A DNA stretch of 64,000 nucleotides from Chrysopilus asiliformis (Eukaryota > Arthropoda > Insecta > Diptera > Rhagionidae): contig OZ035960.1 in NCBI GenBank assembly GCA_964034945.1, positions 74,259,085 through 74,323,084 on the forward strand, in the 5' to 3' direction. The translations under genes were made by a program, and so were the position numbers. The stretch's first letter is position 1. Each line of letters begins with the position of its first letter. Shown piece by piece: positions 1 to 11,392 of the stretch. The notes beneath the pieces are model-generated. The model was not told the origin of the DNA and did not search any database. It was given only the letters and a program-made list of their open reading frames with translations.

Positions 1-169
1 AAAATAATTTTCTGGACGCTGTGTATCACAAATATAAAAGCTTTTTATGTATCACAACATCACAAATATAAAAAAAAGCGAGATAAAGCATAAAACAATA
101 AAATAAAAATTTATCTCGCTTTTAAAAAGCTTTTATATTTGTGATACACAGCGTCCAGAAAATTATTTT
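1..169. repeat. Fold-back repeat, 45-bp arms
   Basis: Positions 1-46 and 125-169 are near-perfect inverted repeats. A second inner pair (AAGCGAGATAAA near 78 and its complement near 112) lies inside, so the strand can fold into a two-tier hairpin. There is no coding capacity. It is probably a fold-back MITE. The left arm starts at the window edge, so the true end may lie outside. Confidence 0.75.
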
Positions 170-256
170 TTTCTTTTTAGTCATTCTTTTTTAATAAAAG
201 CTTTTTTTTAAAAAATTTTTTTTTTATATTTTTTATATATTAGTATGATTAGTATG

Positions 257-355
257 ATTGGTTTATGATAAGAGAAATGTGAAATAAATATCATACATAC
301 AGTGTTCAAAACGCTCCCATTTCTAGTCTTTCGTTCAAATTAGTTATATATATAT
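257..355. repeat. Inverted partner of 1148-1250
   Basis: These ~95 bases are the reverse complement of 1148-1250, apart from a few differences. One copy lies just outside F and the other inside the E copy, so the same small repeat was hit twice or copied by a rearrangement. No gene is present. Confidence 0.6.
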
Positions 356-474
356 TAGGCCGGGTCAATTTTTTTGGGGGGAAAGGGTATAGCAAGAAAA
401 GAATCTACGGGCATTTCTAAGACTTTTTGCCCAAGGAACCATGGGTCTAAAATCAATATCGAGCTGCCGGTTTT

Positions 475-1522
475 GACGTGGATACGTCTTGGATTTTGGT
501 TATGGGGGTACAAATTAGAAAATCGGCTTGCTGTCATGATAACAAATTTGCAATCGATGATACTCGATAGTTTGTGGTGAGATCCGAACAGAAACTGTGT
601 TTTAAGATCCGGCCTACATTAAAGCATTGTTTAGGGTATTTTGTTATGTTAAACTATGTTCAATTATTTTTTTAAAGATCAAAATCAAAATTTTTACTGC
701 CGCTGCTATGCTGTGTTTGCTGCTTGTAGTACAGATTTCACATTTATACTCTTTTTATGCTCCTCCTTTGTGTGTATTGAGTGTATTGATTGAATGTCAT
801 GTTATTTCGTTCTTTTCGCTCTTAAAAGTTTCGTTCTTAACGGCAAAAGCGTTTGCTGTGGTTTCCGACTCTCGTTCTTGGGAACGAAAATGATTTCTAT
901 TTAAGTTTTCGCTTCTTGTTCAAAGCGTTTTGTGGGTCTCACATAAAAATGAATGAAAGCCTCGGGCGATGGCTGTTGGGTATGATGAACACACATATAT
1001 AAGTATGTATTTCATTAGTAAGAGAGCGATATTTCGCTCCCAGCATTAAAGTTCTGTTCAGGGTTGTGACTTGAAATCGTAGTAAATAGGCCGAAAAATA
1101 ATAGTAGAATCGATGAAATAGTAGTAAATTTATGTAAAACCTTCGTTATTATATATATATAACTAATTTGAACGAAAGACTAGAAATGGGAGCGTTTTGA
1201 ACACTGTATGTATGATATTTATTTCACACTTCTCTTATCATAAACCAATTATAAATAAAATTATTATACTTGTATGGTGAAACCGAATATCTCAAAAACG
1301 GTGCATCTTATCAAAATTTGATACAACTGTTCGCCGTTCACTTAAATCACCATACGGATTTTCAATAATTGCCAGATTGGCAATTATAGCTTTTGTTATG
1401 TTTTAAATAAAAATTTGTTTCCTTAATTTCCTTTTCACTAAAATTTCTTACTTAAATATCTATTGGCGATCGTTGTAGGCGGATCCACGTCTTCTGGCCG
1501 CCTTTACGAGACAGACACCTGC
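475..1522. mobile_element. Element E, copy 1 (rearranged)
   Basis: The left end (GACGTGGATACG) and right end (CACGTCTTCTGGCC...GACACCTGC) match E copies at 27596-29022 and 60565-62475. The insert sits in an oligo-T tract inside the left repeat of F; the uninterrupted right repeat of F shows the empty site. The segment 895-1052 is inverted relative to the other two copies, and other repeat pieces follow it (1060-1400). E has no coding frame that I can support. Confidence 0.65.
1262..1405 (-). repeat. Fragment of repeat H
   Basis: The segment is the reverse complement of parts of 18560-19104, including the motif GCCAATTTGGCAATTAT (one base different here) and the CCATACGG/CCGTATGG inverted motif. 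It is noncoding. Confidence 0.5.
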
Positions 1523-2115
1523 TTTTTTCATTGAAGTTTGGAAGCCGGAAAATGCTAAAAAATTGTACATTCACATACAAATGAGATAAAAAAGTTATTA
1601 ATTTTTTTATAAAAACTTGCCATAGGGGGTTTTTGGTATGAGAAATCTATTTTTGATATTTATTTTTTCCTGGGGTCCCCCAGATGGCGCTATAATGGAG
1701 GTTTTTTTGGTTTTTCTTCTATTTTAAAGCGAAAAGTTATTTTTTTTTAAATTAATTTTTTTGCGATTAATATACAATAGAAAAAAGGAAAATTTAATTA
1801 TTTTTAATAATTTTATATTTAACAAACATAAATTAATATTGATTTTTTTTTTTCATTTTTTCCTCATTTAATTTTAAGTATTAATTTCACAATTTATCAA
1901 GTTATAAATGTTGTAAATCTTTCTTACTTTCCATTTTGGGTACTTTACATCGACTTTCCAATGTTGTTGCCATAACCATATCGCGATTTTTCTCGGTAAC
2001 ACGTCGTGAAGTGCCACTTAAGGGGTTTTACTACCCAGGCTGAACAATGAACTTTTTTTTGAGATTTTTTTTCTCGATTACTAACGAATGGATTAAAATG
2101 AAATTTTGAGGCTTA

Positions 2116-2930
2116 AGCCTGAGTTACATTGCGACGACAAGGCGACACGAGACGTCGACGAGAGTCGCGCGACATTGTCGTTATCGTCATCCAAGTTACA
2201 TTACCAGAGGTGCGAGCACGCGACAAACAATCCCATAACCTAACAATTTTTTTTTAAAGTAAAGGACGAGAGTGCAGAAAGTAAAGAAAATATTATTATA
2301 TGCATTATAAAAACAATTTAATTTAAATTTTTAATTTTTTCCAATTCATTTTCAAAGAATTTATATTGTTTCTTGTCAAAATCTGGTGCCTCTTGACCAC
2401 TTGCTCCCTTGATTTTTTTATGCTTCTTTGGAATTGGTCTCTTAGTGACTTCCATGCCATTTTACAAGTTTTGTCTAAATTCAAACCATTATAAAACCAA
2501 AATTTATTAAATTTATTAATAACATTACCGTCAGAATTTATTTGCTTCGCAATTTCAAGCCACACACCATCTCTCCACTTGTTGTTTTTATAGAGTTTGC
2601 TTCGTTTATCAAATATTTCGGGTTTATTTTTCACTAAATTAATCATTTTGTCCAATTGCTCGCTCGATAATTTCTGCTTTTGATAAAATTGCCAATTTTT
2701 CACCAAAAGAGAGCAACTCAAACACAATTAACCTAACCAAACATTTCAACTGTCATCACATGTCGTCGCGACAAAAGTTCAATTTTTCGAACTTTTGTGG
2801 CGTTGTCGTGTCGCTGTCGTCGCAATGTAATCAATTCAATACAAAAGCATACATTGAAAATTACTTTGACAACTCCGACGAGTCTCGTCGACGTCTCGTG
2901 TCGCCTTGTCGTCGCAATGTAACTCAGGCT
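2116..2930. mobile_element. Non-autonomous PIF/Harbinger-like element
   Basis: Terminal inverted repeats of about 50 bp begin AGCCTGAGTTACATTGCGACG, with the reverse complement ending at 2930. The 3-bp duplication TTA (2113-2115 and 2931-2933) is typical of PIF/Harbinger. The only gene inside is a MADF-domain protein. In this superfamily a MADF/Myb-like protein accompanies the transposase; the transposase gene is missing here, so the copy is a deletion derivative. Confidence 0.8.
2323..2727 (-). CDS. MADF-domain DNA-binding protein of a PIF/Harbinger element
   Basis: The 134-codon frame contains a recognisable MADF (Myb/SANT-like) domain at about residues 25-100: LINLVKNKPEIFDK-like helix 1 start, then the W..IA pattern (VWLEIAKQI), and the late signature CKMAWKSLRDQFQR. 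In PIF/Harbinger elements this partner protein binds transposon ends and helps bring the transposase to the nucleus. The frame lies within the 50-bp terminal repeats of 2116-2930 and the transposase is absent. The tail after the domain is short and lysine-rich (NWKKLKI). The frame is intact, but expression and the exact start codon are unproven; a start nearer the MADF domain is possible. Confidence 0.6.
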   Translation of the reverse strand: MCLSCSLLVKNWQFYQKQKLSSEQLDKMINLVKNKPEIFDKRSKLYKNNKWRDGVWLEIAKQINSDGNVINKFNKFWFYNGLNLDKTCKMAWKSLRDQFQRSIKKSREQVVKRHQILTRNNINSLKMNWKKLKI

Positions 2931-2967
2931 TTAATTACACATGCATTTATACAAAAAATTTTTTTTT

Positions 2968-3095
2968 TCAATTTTTGATACAAAATGGCACCGTGGCACT
3001 ATATTACTTGGCACGAATTAGAGTTTCTGACACTGCAAGTTTGAAAAACATACTTTCAAGTAATATAGTGCCACGGCGCCATTTTGTATCAAAAA
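2968..3095. repeat. Fold-back repeat inside F
   Basis: The segment 2968-3007, with the core ATGGCACCGTGGCACTATAT, is repeated in inverted orientation at 3056-3095 around a ~48-base loop. There is no gene. Confidence 0.6.
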
Positions 3096-3286
3096 TTATC
3101 TCATTTGTATGTGAATGTACAATTTTTTAGCATTTTCCGACTTCCAAACTTCAATGAAAAAACCGGCAGCTCGATATTGATTTTAGACCCATGGTTTCTT
3201 GGGCAAAAAGTCTTAGAAATGTCCGTAGATTATTTTCTTGCTATACCCTTTCCCCCCAAAAAAATTGACCCGGCCTAATATATATA

Positions 3287-4038
3287 CAGTAAACCCCGCT
3301 ATACGGTCGCTCGTTTTACGGAAATTCGAAGTTACGGACATGACTAATATAGGAACAAATTCGCTATACGGATAAAAAAATTCGCTATTACGGATAAAAA
3401 AAAATTTTTTTTTAATCACAGAAAAAAATCAAGAAAAGTCCTCCATAATTATGTTGTATTTATTGTAAATGTACATACTTAATTTCTCCGAAATTTCTGA
3501 CACATTTTGTGTATACACAAAAGAGAATTAAAAAAAGGCAATAAAAAACTGCAGTGCGGTGTATTTTTCAAAAATCTATTTGCTATTCTTAAGCGAGAAC
3601 TCCAATTGGGCAGAGGCAGCAGCAGAGGCAGAAGCAGCAGCAGAATCTGCTTTCTGTCCCACAATGAAATTTGAATTCTGACGAAACTAGCAGAAACCTA
3701 CGTAGAAACAGCTACGTTTTTTTGTCCGCGGCATGATTTGTCCCATAAATATTTTTTTTCTATAATTATATAGTTTTCTCATTATTCTAGTGGTTAAATA
3801 ATTATTTTAATATATTATACTAATCTGTTTCGTATTACGGATTTTTTTGGTACGCATCTATCTATTTTTAATACGATCTTATACTAAATAGGTTTTTTTT
3901 TACGGACATTTCTATTGATTGGAACACATCTATTTATCCCAGTACAATCTCATACTAAAATAGGTTTCGTTTTACGGATTTTCGATATACGGACAGTTTC
4001 CGTAGAACGCATCCCGTCCGTAAAGCGGGAGATTACTG
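3287..4038. mobile_element. Pogo/Tigger-like MITE
   Basis: The ends read CAGTAAACCCCGCTATACGG and the imperfect complement ending CCCGTCCGTAAAGCGGGAGATTACTG. TA duplications lie at 3285-3286 and 4039-4040. The CAGT...ACTG ends, the TA target and internal TACGGA repeats fit pogo-type members of the Tc1/mariner superfamily. There is no transposase. Confidence 0.7.
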
Positions 4039-4049
4039 TACATATATAT

Positions 4050-4830
4050 CAGGGGCGTGGCGTGAGTTTTGAAGCTAGGGATGCAAATTTTAATTTTTTG
4101 GAATTTAATTGCCAACTTAAGGTTTTTATGTTATTAAAGGTATTTTTTGTGTTGTGCAAAAATACATCTCTCGTTAGCTACTTAAATGAATGACAATAAA
4201 ATAATAAAAAGTTCAAAACACTAAAATAACTTGTACTTTATGATTATGAAAATGATTTGAAAAATGCATCCGATCTTTGATCCCCAGACTACGAAATTAT
4301 AATGTGTTTGTTTTTAATTCGATACACTTATATATCCGAATCGAGAGAAAAAGTAAATTGATGATCTTTTTGTATAAAAAATACAGTTATAAAATAAAAT
4401 ATTTATGATTGTCCGCATAAACCCGGATACACCAAGATCGTTCTTAACTCAGAATTGCTAATTAAACAGCTTTATGAAAATTATTTAAATCGCTGTAACT
4501 TACAGATTGCCAAATGTTGTTATCCTTCGAAAAAAGTAAACAAGGCCAACAAAATAACTTTTGCTTATTTACACAACCGCACAGCCAATTAAAATCTTCA
4601 TATCCTTTGACCGAAAATCGTCTCGTACAACTTTTATTTACTGTTGTTATATTTAACTTTGGTTTTGATCTCCCGCTATCAAGAATATTTTGTTTTTCAG
4701 AAAAAGAGCGCGAACTAAATGATTGTTTTAATAAGCTATCGATTACACAACAATCTGCCATTTTTACCAAACTATTGAAATCACAAAAATCACACAATAA
4801 AAAAACACGCTAATAAATAAACAATTTAAG
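4050..4830. mobile_element. hAT-type fragment
   Basis: It starts CAGGGGCGTGGCGTGA, a typical hAT end, and carries a TTF-type zinc-finger fragment on the minus strand. I could not find the matching right end, so the extent is approximate and the copy is probably truncated. Confidence 0.45.
4462..4797 (-). pseudogene. N-terminal hAT transposase fragment (TTF-type zinc finger)
   Basis: About 110 codons survive. The C-terminal half shows the TTF/ZMYM-like pattern: F..KGYEDFNWLCGC, then LFCWPCLLFSK, then W..SV..SDLNNFHKAV. This zinc-binding module precedes the RNase-H-fold transposase in one hAT branch, where it binds DNA. The frame stops right after the module and no DUF4371-like or hAT dimerisation sequence follows, so this is a remnant. 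Its minus orientation within 4050-4830 is consistent with the CAGGGG end being the element's 3' side. Confidence 0.55.
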
Positions 4831-5540
4831 ACACTACTCACTACGCATGCAGAAACGCTACTACCAATTTGCCTTAATGCATTTTTTTTACTTATTTTCA
4901 CTCGGAAGCAACGATTCGAATTGCTTATTTCACATCTTCCTGTTGCATATGACATTACGAAGCAAAAGAGAAATGATCGCCCGAAAGAAATTTTCATTTT
5001 TGGAATGGTTTTTTTAAACGCGAAAACCGCGTATTTTTTCTTCAAAAAGGTATGAATATTAGATATAGAATTACTCAAAACAAAATCATCTAAATGTCCT
5101 CCAAAAAAACTTTTTAAATACGGATCTTAGTTTTTTAGTTATTTAAATAAAAGCGCAAATCATTTGACTTCTGCTGAGGTGGAAGCAATTTTTATTTTGC
5201 ATCCACATTTTCTCTTTTCTCCAGTCGTTAACGTAGGTTTTCATCTCTTAAAATTTAGTTTCATCTCTCTTCGTACAAAACTCATAGATGCAACAATAAT
5301 TTCTGCTTCCACACAGTTTCAAAGGCAAGTTAAGAAATTCTCTCTTTTTTTTAAAGACATTCGCGGTTGAATATATCACGACTGTATGATAAAATGTATT
5401 TTGTGCCGTACTGAAGCTACAAACGGCACAAAACAGTAACTCTAAGTTGTATTGAAGCGACAAAGGGCACAAAACAGTAACTCTAACAATAAACTCAAAC
5501 TTAATTATGATCGAGTTTTGAAAAAAAAAAGTTTCAACTT
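4830..5540. other. No gene seen
   Basis: AT-rich sequence without a convincing coding frame. Within it, 5404-5444 and 5446-5487 form an imperfect ~42-bp tandem pair sharing GGCACAAAACAGTAACTCTAA. Confidence 0.5.
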
Positions 5541-6271
5541 AAAAACTCAGTTACCAATATTTTTGTGAGATTTGTAAGGGATGCAATATATATATATATA
5601 TGTATATATATTAGATTGCCCATATGTGCCAAGTTGTAATTTTTGTTGCTCCCCGTCCATTTTCGTGAAGTTTAGGTAAAAAAAATAAGATTTAAAAAAA
5701 AGTAGGAATCTGTAGTGGAAAAAACCCAGCCGGTTTTTCATTGAAGTTTCAAAAATAGACTTTAAAATGAAAAAACCCAGCCGGTTTTTCATTGAAGTTT
5801 CAAAAATAGACTTTAAAATGGTGAATCGCTTTAACTGTCCGTAACTCCTATAATATTTAATTTTTCGTTGATGGTCTAAAGACAACTTTTGTAGAGGATA
5901 ACTAGACGAACATCTAATTCTCACGAAGTTTTGACCTATGGTTGAAATTTAATGCTTTTTTGGTCCCAAAACAGCAATTTTTTAAGAACATTTTCATGAA
6001 TTATTTTCTTTAAATGTATTTTTCGCACTTTCTAAAGGGTCGAATATTTCTTCTGGAAAGCCTATTTTCTAGAGAATGAAATGTAGATTTATTTAAAAAA
6101 AAATTAAGCCGATCTAAAGTTATACGGCATACATACAGACCGACAAACAGACAGATTTATGAACATCCTAAATTTTTTGTCTGAAACGGATTTTGTACTG
6201 GTCAGATTTTTCAAAAGTAGAATTTTTTTTAAGTTTTTCCGATATTCTTATTTTTTATAAAACATTTTTAA

Positions 6272-6490
6272 CCCTTAATTTATGAGGTGAAAATCATATG
6301 CGTAAATGATGAGGTGGTTTCCAATGGACTTGTTCTAATCACATACCAAATCCGTGCTTTTAACTCGGCACACAACACCATACTGTATAAAGATACTGAA
6401 GATTTCAGAGTCACTGTGCCGAAAACATGAGAAATAGCAAAGAGAGAAAAGTCAATGTGGGTCCACTGGACCCACCTCATCAATTAAGGG
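6272..6490. mobile_element. piggyBac-like MITE, left-arm copy
   Basis: The ends are CCCTTAATTTATGAGGTG and CACCTCATCAATTAAGGG, flanked by TTAA at 6268-6271 and 6491-6494. TTAA targeting is diagnostic of piggyBac. It is 219 bp and noncoding. Confidence 0.75.
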
Positions 6491-6554
6491 TTAAAATACA
6501 AAATTTAATGGAATTTTTTTTTGTTCCCAATCGATCATGAAGCAAAAACACTTT

Positions 6555-6935
6555 TTTTTTGTTTCTTGAAATTGTTCATAATTTTTTGTTAAATATTCAA
6601 TGAATTTTGCTTTCGAATAGCTTTGCATTGATATTTGTTTATAATGCTGTTCCATAGCATGCAGGATATACTGTTTTTGTTGCTCCTGGTGCGTTAGAAC
6701 AGTATTATATCGAGTCATCAAAGCTACGCCACGCTCTGCTATATCATTAACAACAAGTAAATTTTTAATCATTGCCTTCGCAGCGATGTAGTTCTCGTCT
6801 TCCTCCCATGTTGCTGGATCGGCAGTCAAAAAATTGTTCCTTATACCAGTGATTTCTTGATTTAATATTTTATCAAAGAAAAAGTATGTGTTATTGTTAT
6901 TACTAACAAAATCGCACAATTCTGATGACTCGATA
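6555..6935 (-). pseudogene. C-terminal fragment of a transposase-like protein
   Basis: On the minus strand the centre and inner left arm read through a frame with the stretch NDIAERGVALMTRYN followed by LTHQEQQKQYILHAMEQH. I have the impression of this pattern from repeated uncharacterised insect proteins that behave like transposon products, but I cannot name the family with certainty. The open frame is 6491-7036; the part beyond ~6935 is antisense of the mirrored arm, so the chimeric N-terminus is an artefact of the inverted duplication. No catalytic triad is visible. Confidence 0.4.
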
Positions 6936-7117
6936 CAATACTGTTCTAACGCACCAGGAGCAACAAAAACAGTATATCCTGCATGCGATGGAACAGCATT
7001 ATAAACAAATATCAATGCAAAGCTATTCGAAAGCAAAATTCATTGAATATTTAACAAAAAATTATGAATTTCAAGAAAAAAATTTAAAAAAAAATTCCAT
7101 TAAATTTTGTATTTTAA

Positions 7118-7336
7118 CCCTTAATTGATGAGGTGGGTCCAGCGGACCCACATTGACTTTTCTCTCTTTGCTATTTCTCATGTTCTCAGCACAGTGACTC
7201 TGAAATATTCAGTACCTTCATACAGTATGGTGTTGTGTGCCGAGTTAAAAGCACGGATTTGGTATGTGATTAGAACAAGTCCATTGGAAACCACCTCATC
7301 ATTTACGCATATGATTTTCACCTCATAAATTAAGGG
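7118..7336. mobile_element. piggyBac-like MITE, right-arm copy
   Basis: This is the mirror image of 6272-6490, also 219 bp and flanked by TTAA (7114-7117 and 7337-7340). Its equal length and its position within the palindrome indicate that the MITE was already present when the arm was duplicated. Confidence 0.75.
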
Positions 7337-8011
7337 TTAAAAATGTTTTATAAAAAATAAGAATATCGGAAAAACTTAAAAAAAAATTCTACTTTTGAAA
7401 AATCTGACCAGTACAAAATCCGTTTCAGACAAAAAATTTAGGATGTTCATAAATCTGTCTGTTTGTCGGTCTGTATGTATGCCGTATAACTTTAGATCGG
7501 CTTAATTTTTTTTTTTAAATAAATCTACATACATTTCATTCTCTAGAACATAGGCTTTCCAGAAAAAATTTTCCACCCTTTAGAAAGTGCAAAAAATACA
7601 TTTAAAGAAAATAATTCATGAAAATGTTCTTAAAAAATTGCTGTTTTGGGACCAAAAAAGCATTAAATTTCAACCGTAGGTCAAAACTTCGTGAGAATTA
7701 GATGTTCGTCTAGTTATCCCCTACAAAAGTTGTCTTTAGACCATCAACGAAAAATTAAATATTATAGGAGTTACGGACAGTTAAAGCGATTCACCATTTT
7801 AAAGTCTATTTTTGAAACTTCAATGAAAAACCGGCTGGGTTTTTTCATTTTAAAGTCTATTTTTGAAACTTCAATGAAAAACCGGCTGGGTTTTTTCCAC
7901 TACAGATTCCTACTTTTTTTTAAATCTTATTTTTTTTACCTAAACTTCACGAAAATGGACGGGGAGCAACAAAAATTACAACTTTGCACATTTCATATAT
8001 CTTGTGGGCAA

Positions 8012-8192
<181 letters not shown>

Positions 8193-8227
8193 AATATAGA
8201 TTTGACATATAACTGTAAACGACTATA

Positions 8228-9969
8228 CCCTTATGAAGCGCTTCTCAGAAGCTCGAAGTGCTTCTTTTCCCATACCCTATTCATGTATTTTTTAACATTG
8301 CATGTCATTGCAGGGAAGCGCTTCCTTCAAGCTGCCTTTGAAGCGCTCCTGAAGCGCTCGAATAGCAGCATGTCGGAAGCTCATTGGGATCCTCTCCTGT
8401 AGTACATTCACGGCCAAAATTTTTTAATTTTAATAAAAAGGTTTTTTTTACAATTTTAATAAATTCTTTATTTTTAATAAATGTAATAAACATATTTTTA
8501 ACATGTTAAGTAAAACTGTGTGATGTATTTTACATTTAAATATTTACAAAGACTGTAATTTTATGTAACTTATGGGGCTATTCACGAATGTAAATGTATC
8601 TGCAACTGTAACTTTACATGTTCCACATGATTCATACTAATTTTACATTAGATTCCAAATTGGTATTCACAAACTGTAACTGAATAATAGGGATTCCTGA
8701 CAGTTGCTTCTTCTGAACTGTATAACAAATCGTATAAACATTTCTTTCTAAGTATTTTTATTTATCTTACTCAGAATCTTCTTCCCATCCATTATACAAC
8801 AATATTAAGTCCGACATATTTCCTTTATTCTTAAAATTTTGCATTTTTCTTAAAAAATGTAATCTTATGGATAAGTTTTCTCTCGGCATAAACTTACAGA
8901 TGATTTGACAGCTAGTTACAGATACAGAATGTCAAAGTTACAGTTTGTGAATAGCAAAGTGGACTGAAAATGTAAAGTTACAGATACAGAGCAATCTTAC
9001 ATTTTAAGAATAGGCCCATTAATCACATAAAATTACAGTCTTTGAAAATATTTAAAGGAAAAATACGTCACCTAGTTTTACTCTCTCTGTTTTAACATAT
9101 ATGTAACCTTATATGATTTATTTTTGGCTGTTCTGAAGCCCAGTACCATTGCGTCTTTGAAGTCCTCGAATCCAAAATTTTCATTTCTTGTTGCTTCTGT
9201 TGGAAACAAAAAAAAATTGTTACGTGAAGTCTTAAAAAATTAACTTTTTTTCTACTTAATAAATTCAGTATTTACAATATTTATTACTTAATAATTCAGT
9301 AAAATTTATTACTAACCGTAAACAAATTCAGAAATAAATCCCAATTGACTTCTAGAAGTAGATCAACATGAAAAAAAGTCGATGCATTTTTCCAGAGGAT
9401 GTTTCTAAATTATTGTTTTTATATATATGAGATCTGTTAAGTGTTATTTGCTATTAGTATAGAGAAATAATTATAGTCATATTTTAAAAATGCTCACCAA
9501 TTCTAACTTAGAATAATCATTCAGTTATCTAACGCAGATGAATTTCTGTATTGCTTGTAAAACGAATCGACATTTCTTTTGCAACCAGTCTCTTAGAAAA
9601 TCCACAATTGTTTGTAGCCATCTCAGGTAAATGAAAATCCAACCTGGTACACCTCTCAACATTAATAAATGTAATATAATTTAAAACATTTGTTTACTTA
9701 CCACTTAATGTTTCCAAAATAATTCACTTGCGTTTATTTATTTATTTCATCTACTGTTTAAAAAAAAACTTGCAGCCCTTTACGAATTTTTGCAACAATT
9801 GAATATTATTGACAGTTTGAAATTCAAATCATTACTCGATTACCACATTTTATTTTTCTATAGAAATTCTATTGGTAAATGATGTGCTTCCCAACAGCTT
9901 CTTTTGGAAGCGAGTAAGAAGCGCTTCGTTCATGCTTCCCCAAGAAGCGCTTCAATTTTTCCTATTGGG
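8228..9969. mobile_element. 1.7-kb DNA insertion in the 5' LTR of G
   Basis: The 3' LTR reads straight through (17390-17400) where the 5' LTR has this insert, with TA at the junction. The ends begin CCCTTATGAAGCGCTTC and, inverted, CCCAATAGGAAAAATTGAAGCGCTTC; the sub-terminal GAAGCGCTTC motif recurs several times at both ends. There is no transposase, so it is a non-autonomous TA-targeting element. Confidence 0.75.
8490..9110. mobile_element. Nested fold-back MITE
   Basis: 8495-8622 and 8970-9103 are inverted repeats of about 130 bp. An inner pair at 8661-8680 and 8936-8956 extends the pairing toward the centre. It lies inside the 8228-9969 insert and is noncoding. The exact ends and target duplication could not be fixed. 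Confidence 0.6.
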
Positions 9970-10329
9970 TAGATTTGTCATATAACTGTAAATGACTAAC
10001 GATGAGTAAAATCTCAATCATATAAACATAGAAATATCAAAGCATCATAATGATTCACAGACACCTGTCTAAATAATGTACATCGAATCATAGGATGAAA
10101 CATCCTAATCTTGTAATAGTCATATAAGCTTATCTAAAATTATAAAAGGAGCTAGAATAAGATAAAGTTCTTTAGTTCTTAATCCATTCTGTATATTGAA
10201 GGTTAAAACTCCGCAGCCGTGGGCTCATAATAAAGTTAATATAAAGTTTTATATTGTTTTATTCCATAGTGGACAAGTAGTCCACTTAAAATATATTTTT
10301 TTAAAGTTCTAATTACAAAATTAGTTAAC

Positions 10330-10348
10330 TGGCGCCCGAGCAGGGACC
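10330..10348 (+). promoter_or_regulatory. Primer binding site of G
   Basis: TGGCGCCCGAGCAGGGACC starts at the last base of the LTR. It resembles the lysine-tRNA primer site used by many retroelements (TGGCGCCCGAACAGGGAC) with one change. The same 19 bases occur in element B. Confidence 0.85.
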
Positions 10349-10508
10349 GGCGTCTTTTAATAAAAGTGCTATAAAATGAAAACGTGAATTTACAATTCAA
10401 GCCACAAAATATAAATGAAAAATTATAAAAATCAAAGAATCGAAAAATAAATGAAATATATAAAATCTATAAATCAAATTATATATAATCCACGATCAAA
10501 GTTAATAG

Positions 10509-10685
10509 TTTCTATAAAAAGTGCCACAATTAAAAACAAGTGCCACGAAAAAACGAAACTAACTAATTGTTTCTATAAAAAGTGCCACAATTAAAAACAA
10601 GTGCCACGAAAAAACGAAACCAACTAACTGTTTCTATAAAAAGTGCCACAATTAAAAACAAGTGCCACGAAAAAAAACGAAACAT
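10509..10685 (+). repeat. Three 61-bp tandem repeats in the G leader
   Basis: Units start at 10509, 10570 and 10631, each containing AAGTGCCACAATTAAAAAC. They lie in the untranslated leader between the primer site and gag. Their function is unknown; in gypsy, leader repeats bind insulator or packaging factors, but I see no known binding motif here. Confidence 0.8.
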
Positions 10686-10980
10686 CAATCATCAGGTGCA
10701 AAAAACCTGTCATAAAGTGAAATAGTGACAAAATCAAGAAGTTGTCCATACTTAAAAGGACAAGTGCATTGGCAAGGCAGCAGATCACGGAGATATTGAT
10801 CTAAATAGCAGTGTACTGATGGTGAATGTGTGCAGTGAACGAGCCCCAGTAGGATACGGACAATTTTAACGCCGCAATCTAAAAAGGAGCAACTCGTCCT
10901 ACATCAACATCATCAACTTCAAGGAATTATATCACTCAACATATAGTGTCTATCACTCGGAATCCAGAATCATCAACAGT

Positions 10981-11003
10981 ATGAGGATCCCAACAATTAT
11001 TTT
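10981..11003 (+). other. Candidate first exon of G env (seven codons plus two bases)
   Basis: An ATG at 10981 opens a short frame that runs into a strong donor GTAAGT at 11004. The exon ends two bases into a codon. The acceptor TTTCAG at 15889-15894 is followed by exon 2 starting with one base that completes that codon, so the phases match the env frame. Gypsy-type errantiviruses make Env from exactly such a spliced mRNA. The hydrophobic start of exon 2 would give a signal peptide. Confidence 0.65.
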
Positions 11004-11392
11004 GTAAGTCAAATAACTTTCATTATTCAACAAAAATATTTTACAAATTAAATATCAATCAACAACATTGAAATATTCAAATAAGTAAAGTGAAAATTTT
11101 TTATTATACAACGGAAAAATATTTTAAAATTTGAACCAATCACAAATGTTGAAAAAGTTATCATAGATTTATAAGAAAAAAACCAATACAAATTATCTAA
11201 CGTGTAAATTGAAAGGTGTTACACTATTATCAAAATTTAATTTGAATAAATTGTGAAATCTCGCTTAATGATCCCATTGATTAGAAAAAAAACTCAAAGT
11301 CAAGTGAAACGTGAAGTCAAGTGAAAACGCGAAGTCAAGTCCTAAACAAATTTACTTAGTAAAACTCAAGTCAAAGTATAAAAATTTATAAA

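Larger units (their letters stand above)
358..3275. mobile_element. TIR element (here called F), TA target duplication
   Basis: The ends are inverted copies: 358-474 continued at 1523-1585, against 3096-3275. Together they make terminal inverted repeats of about 180 bp beginning GGCCGGGTCAA. TA dinucleotides flank both ends (356-357 and 3276-3277). The left repeat is split by element E (475-1522), and the interior holds a PIF/Harbinger relic (2116-2930). No transposase of its own is visible, so F is non-autonomous. The superfamily is not assigned beyond a TA-duplicating DNA transposon. Confidence 0.7.
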
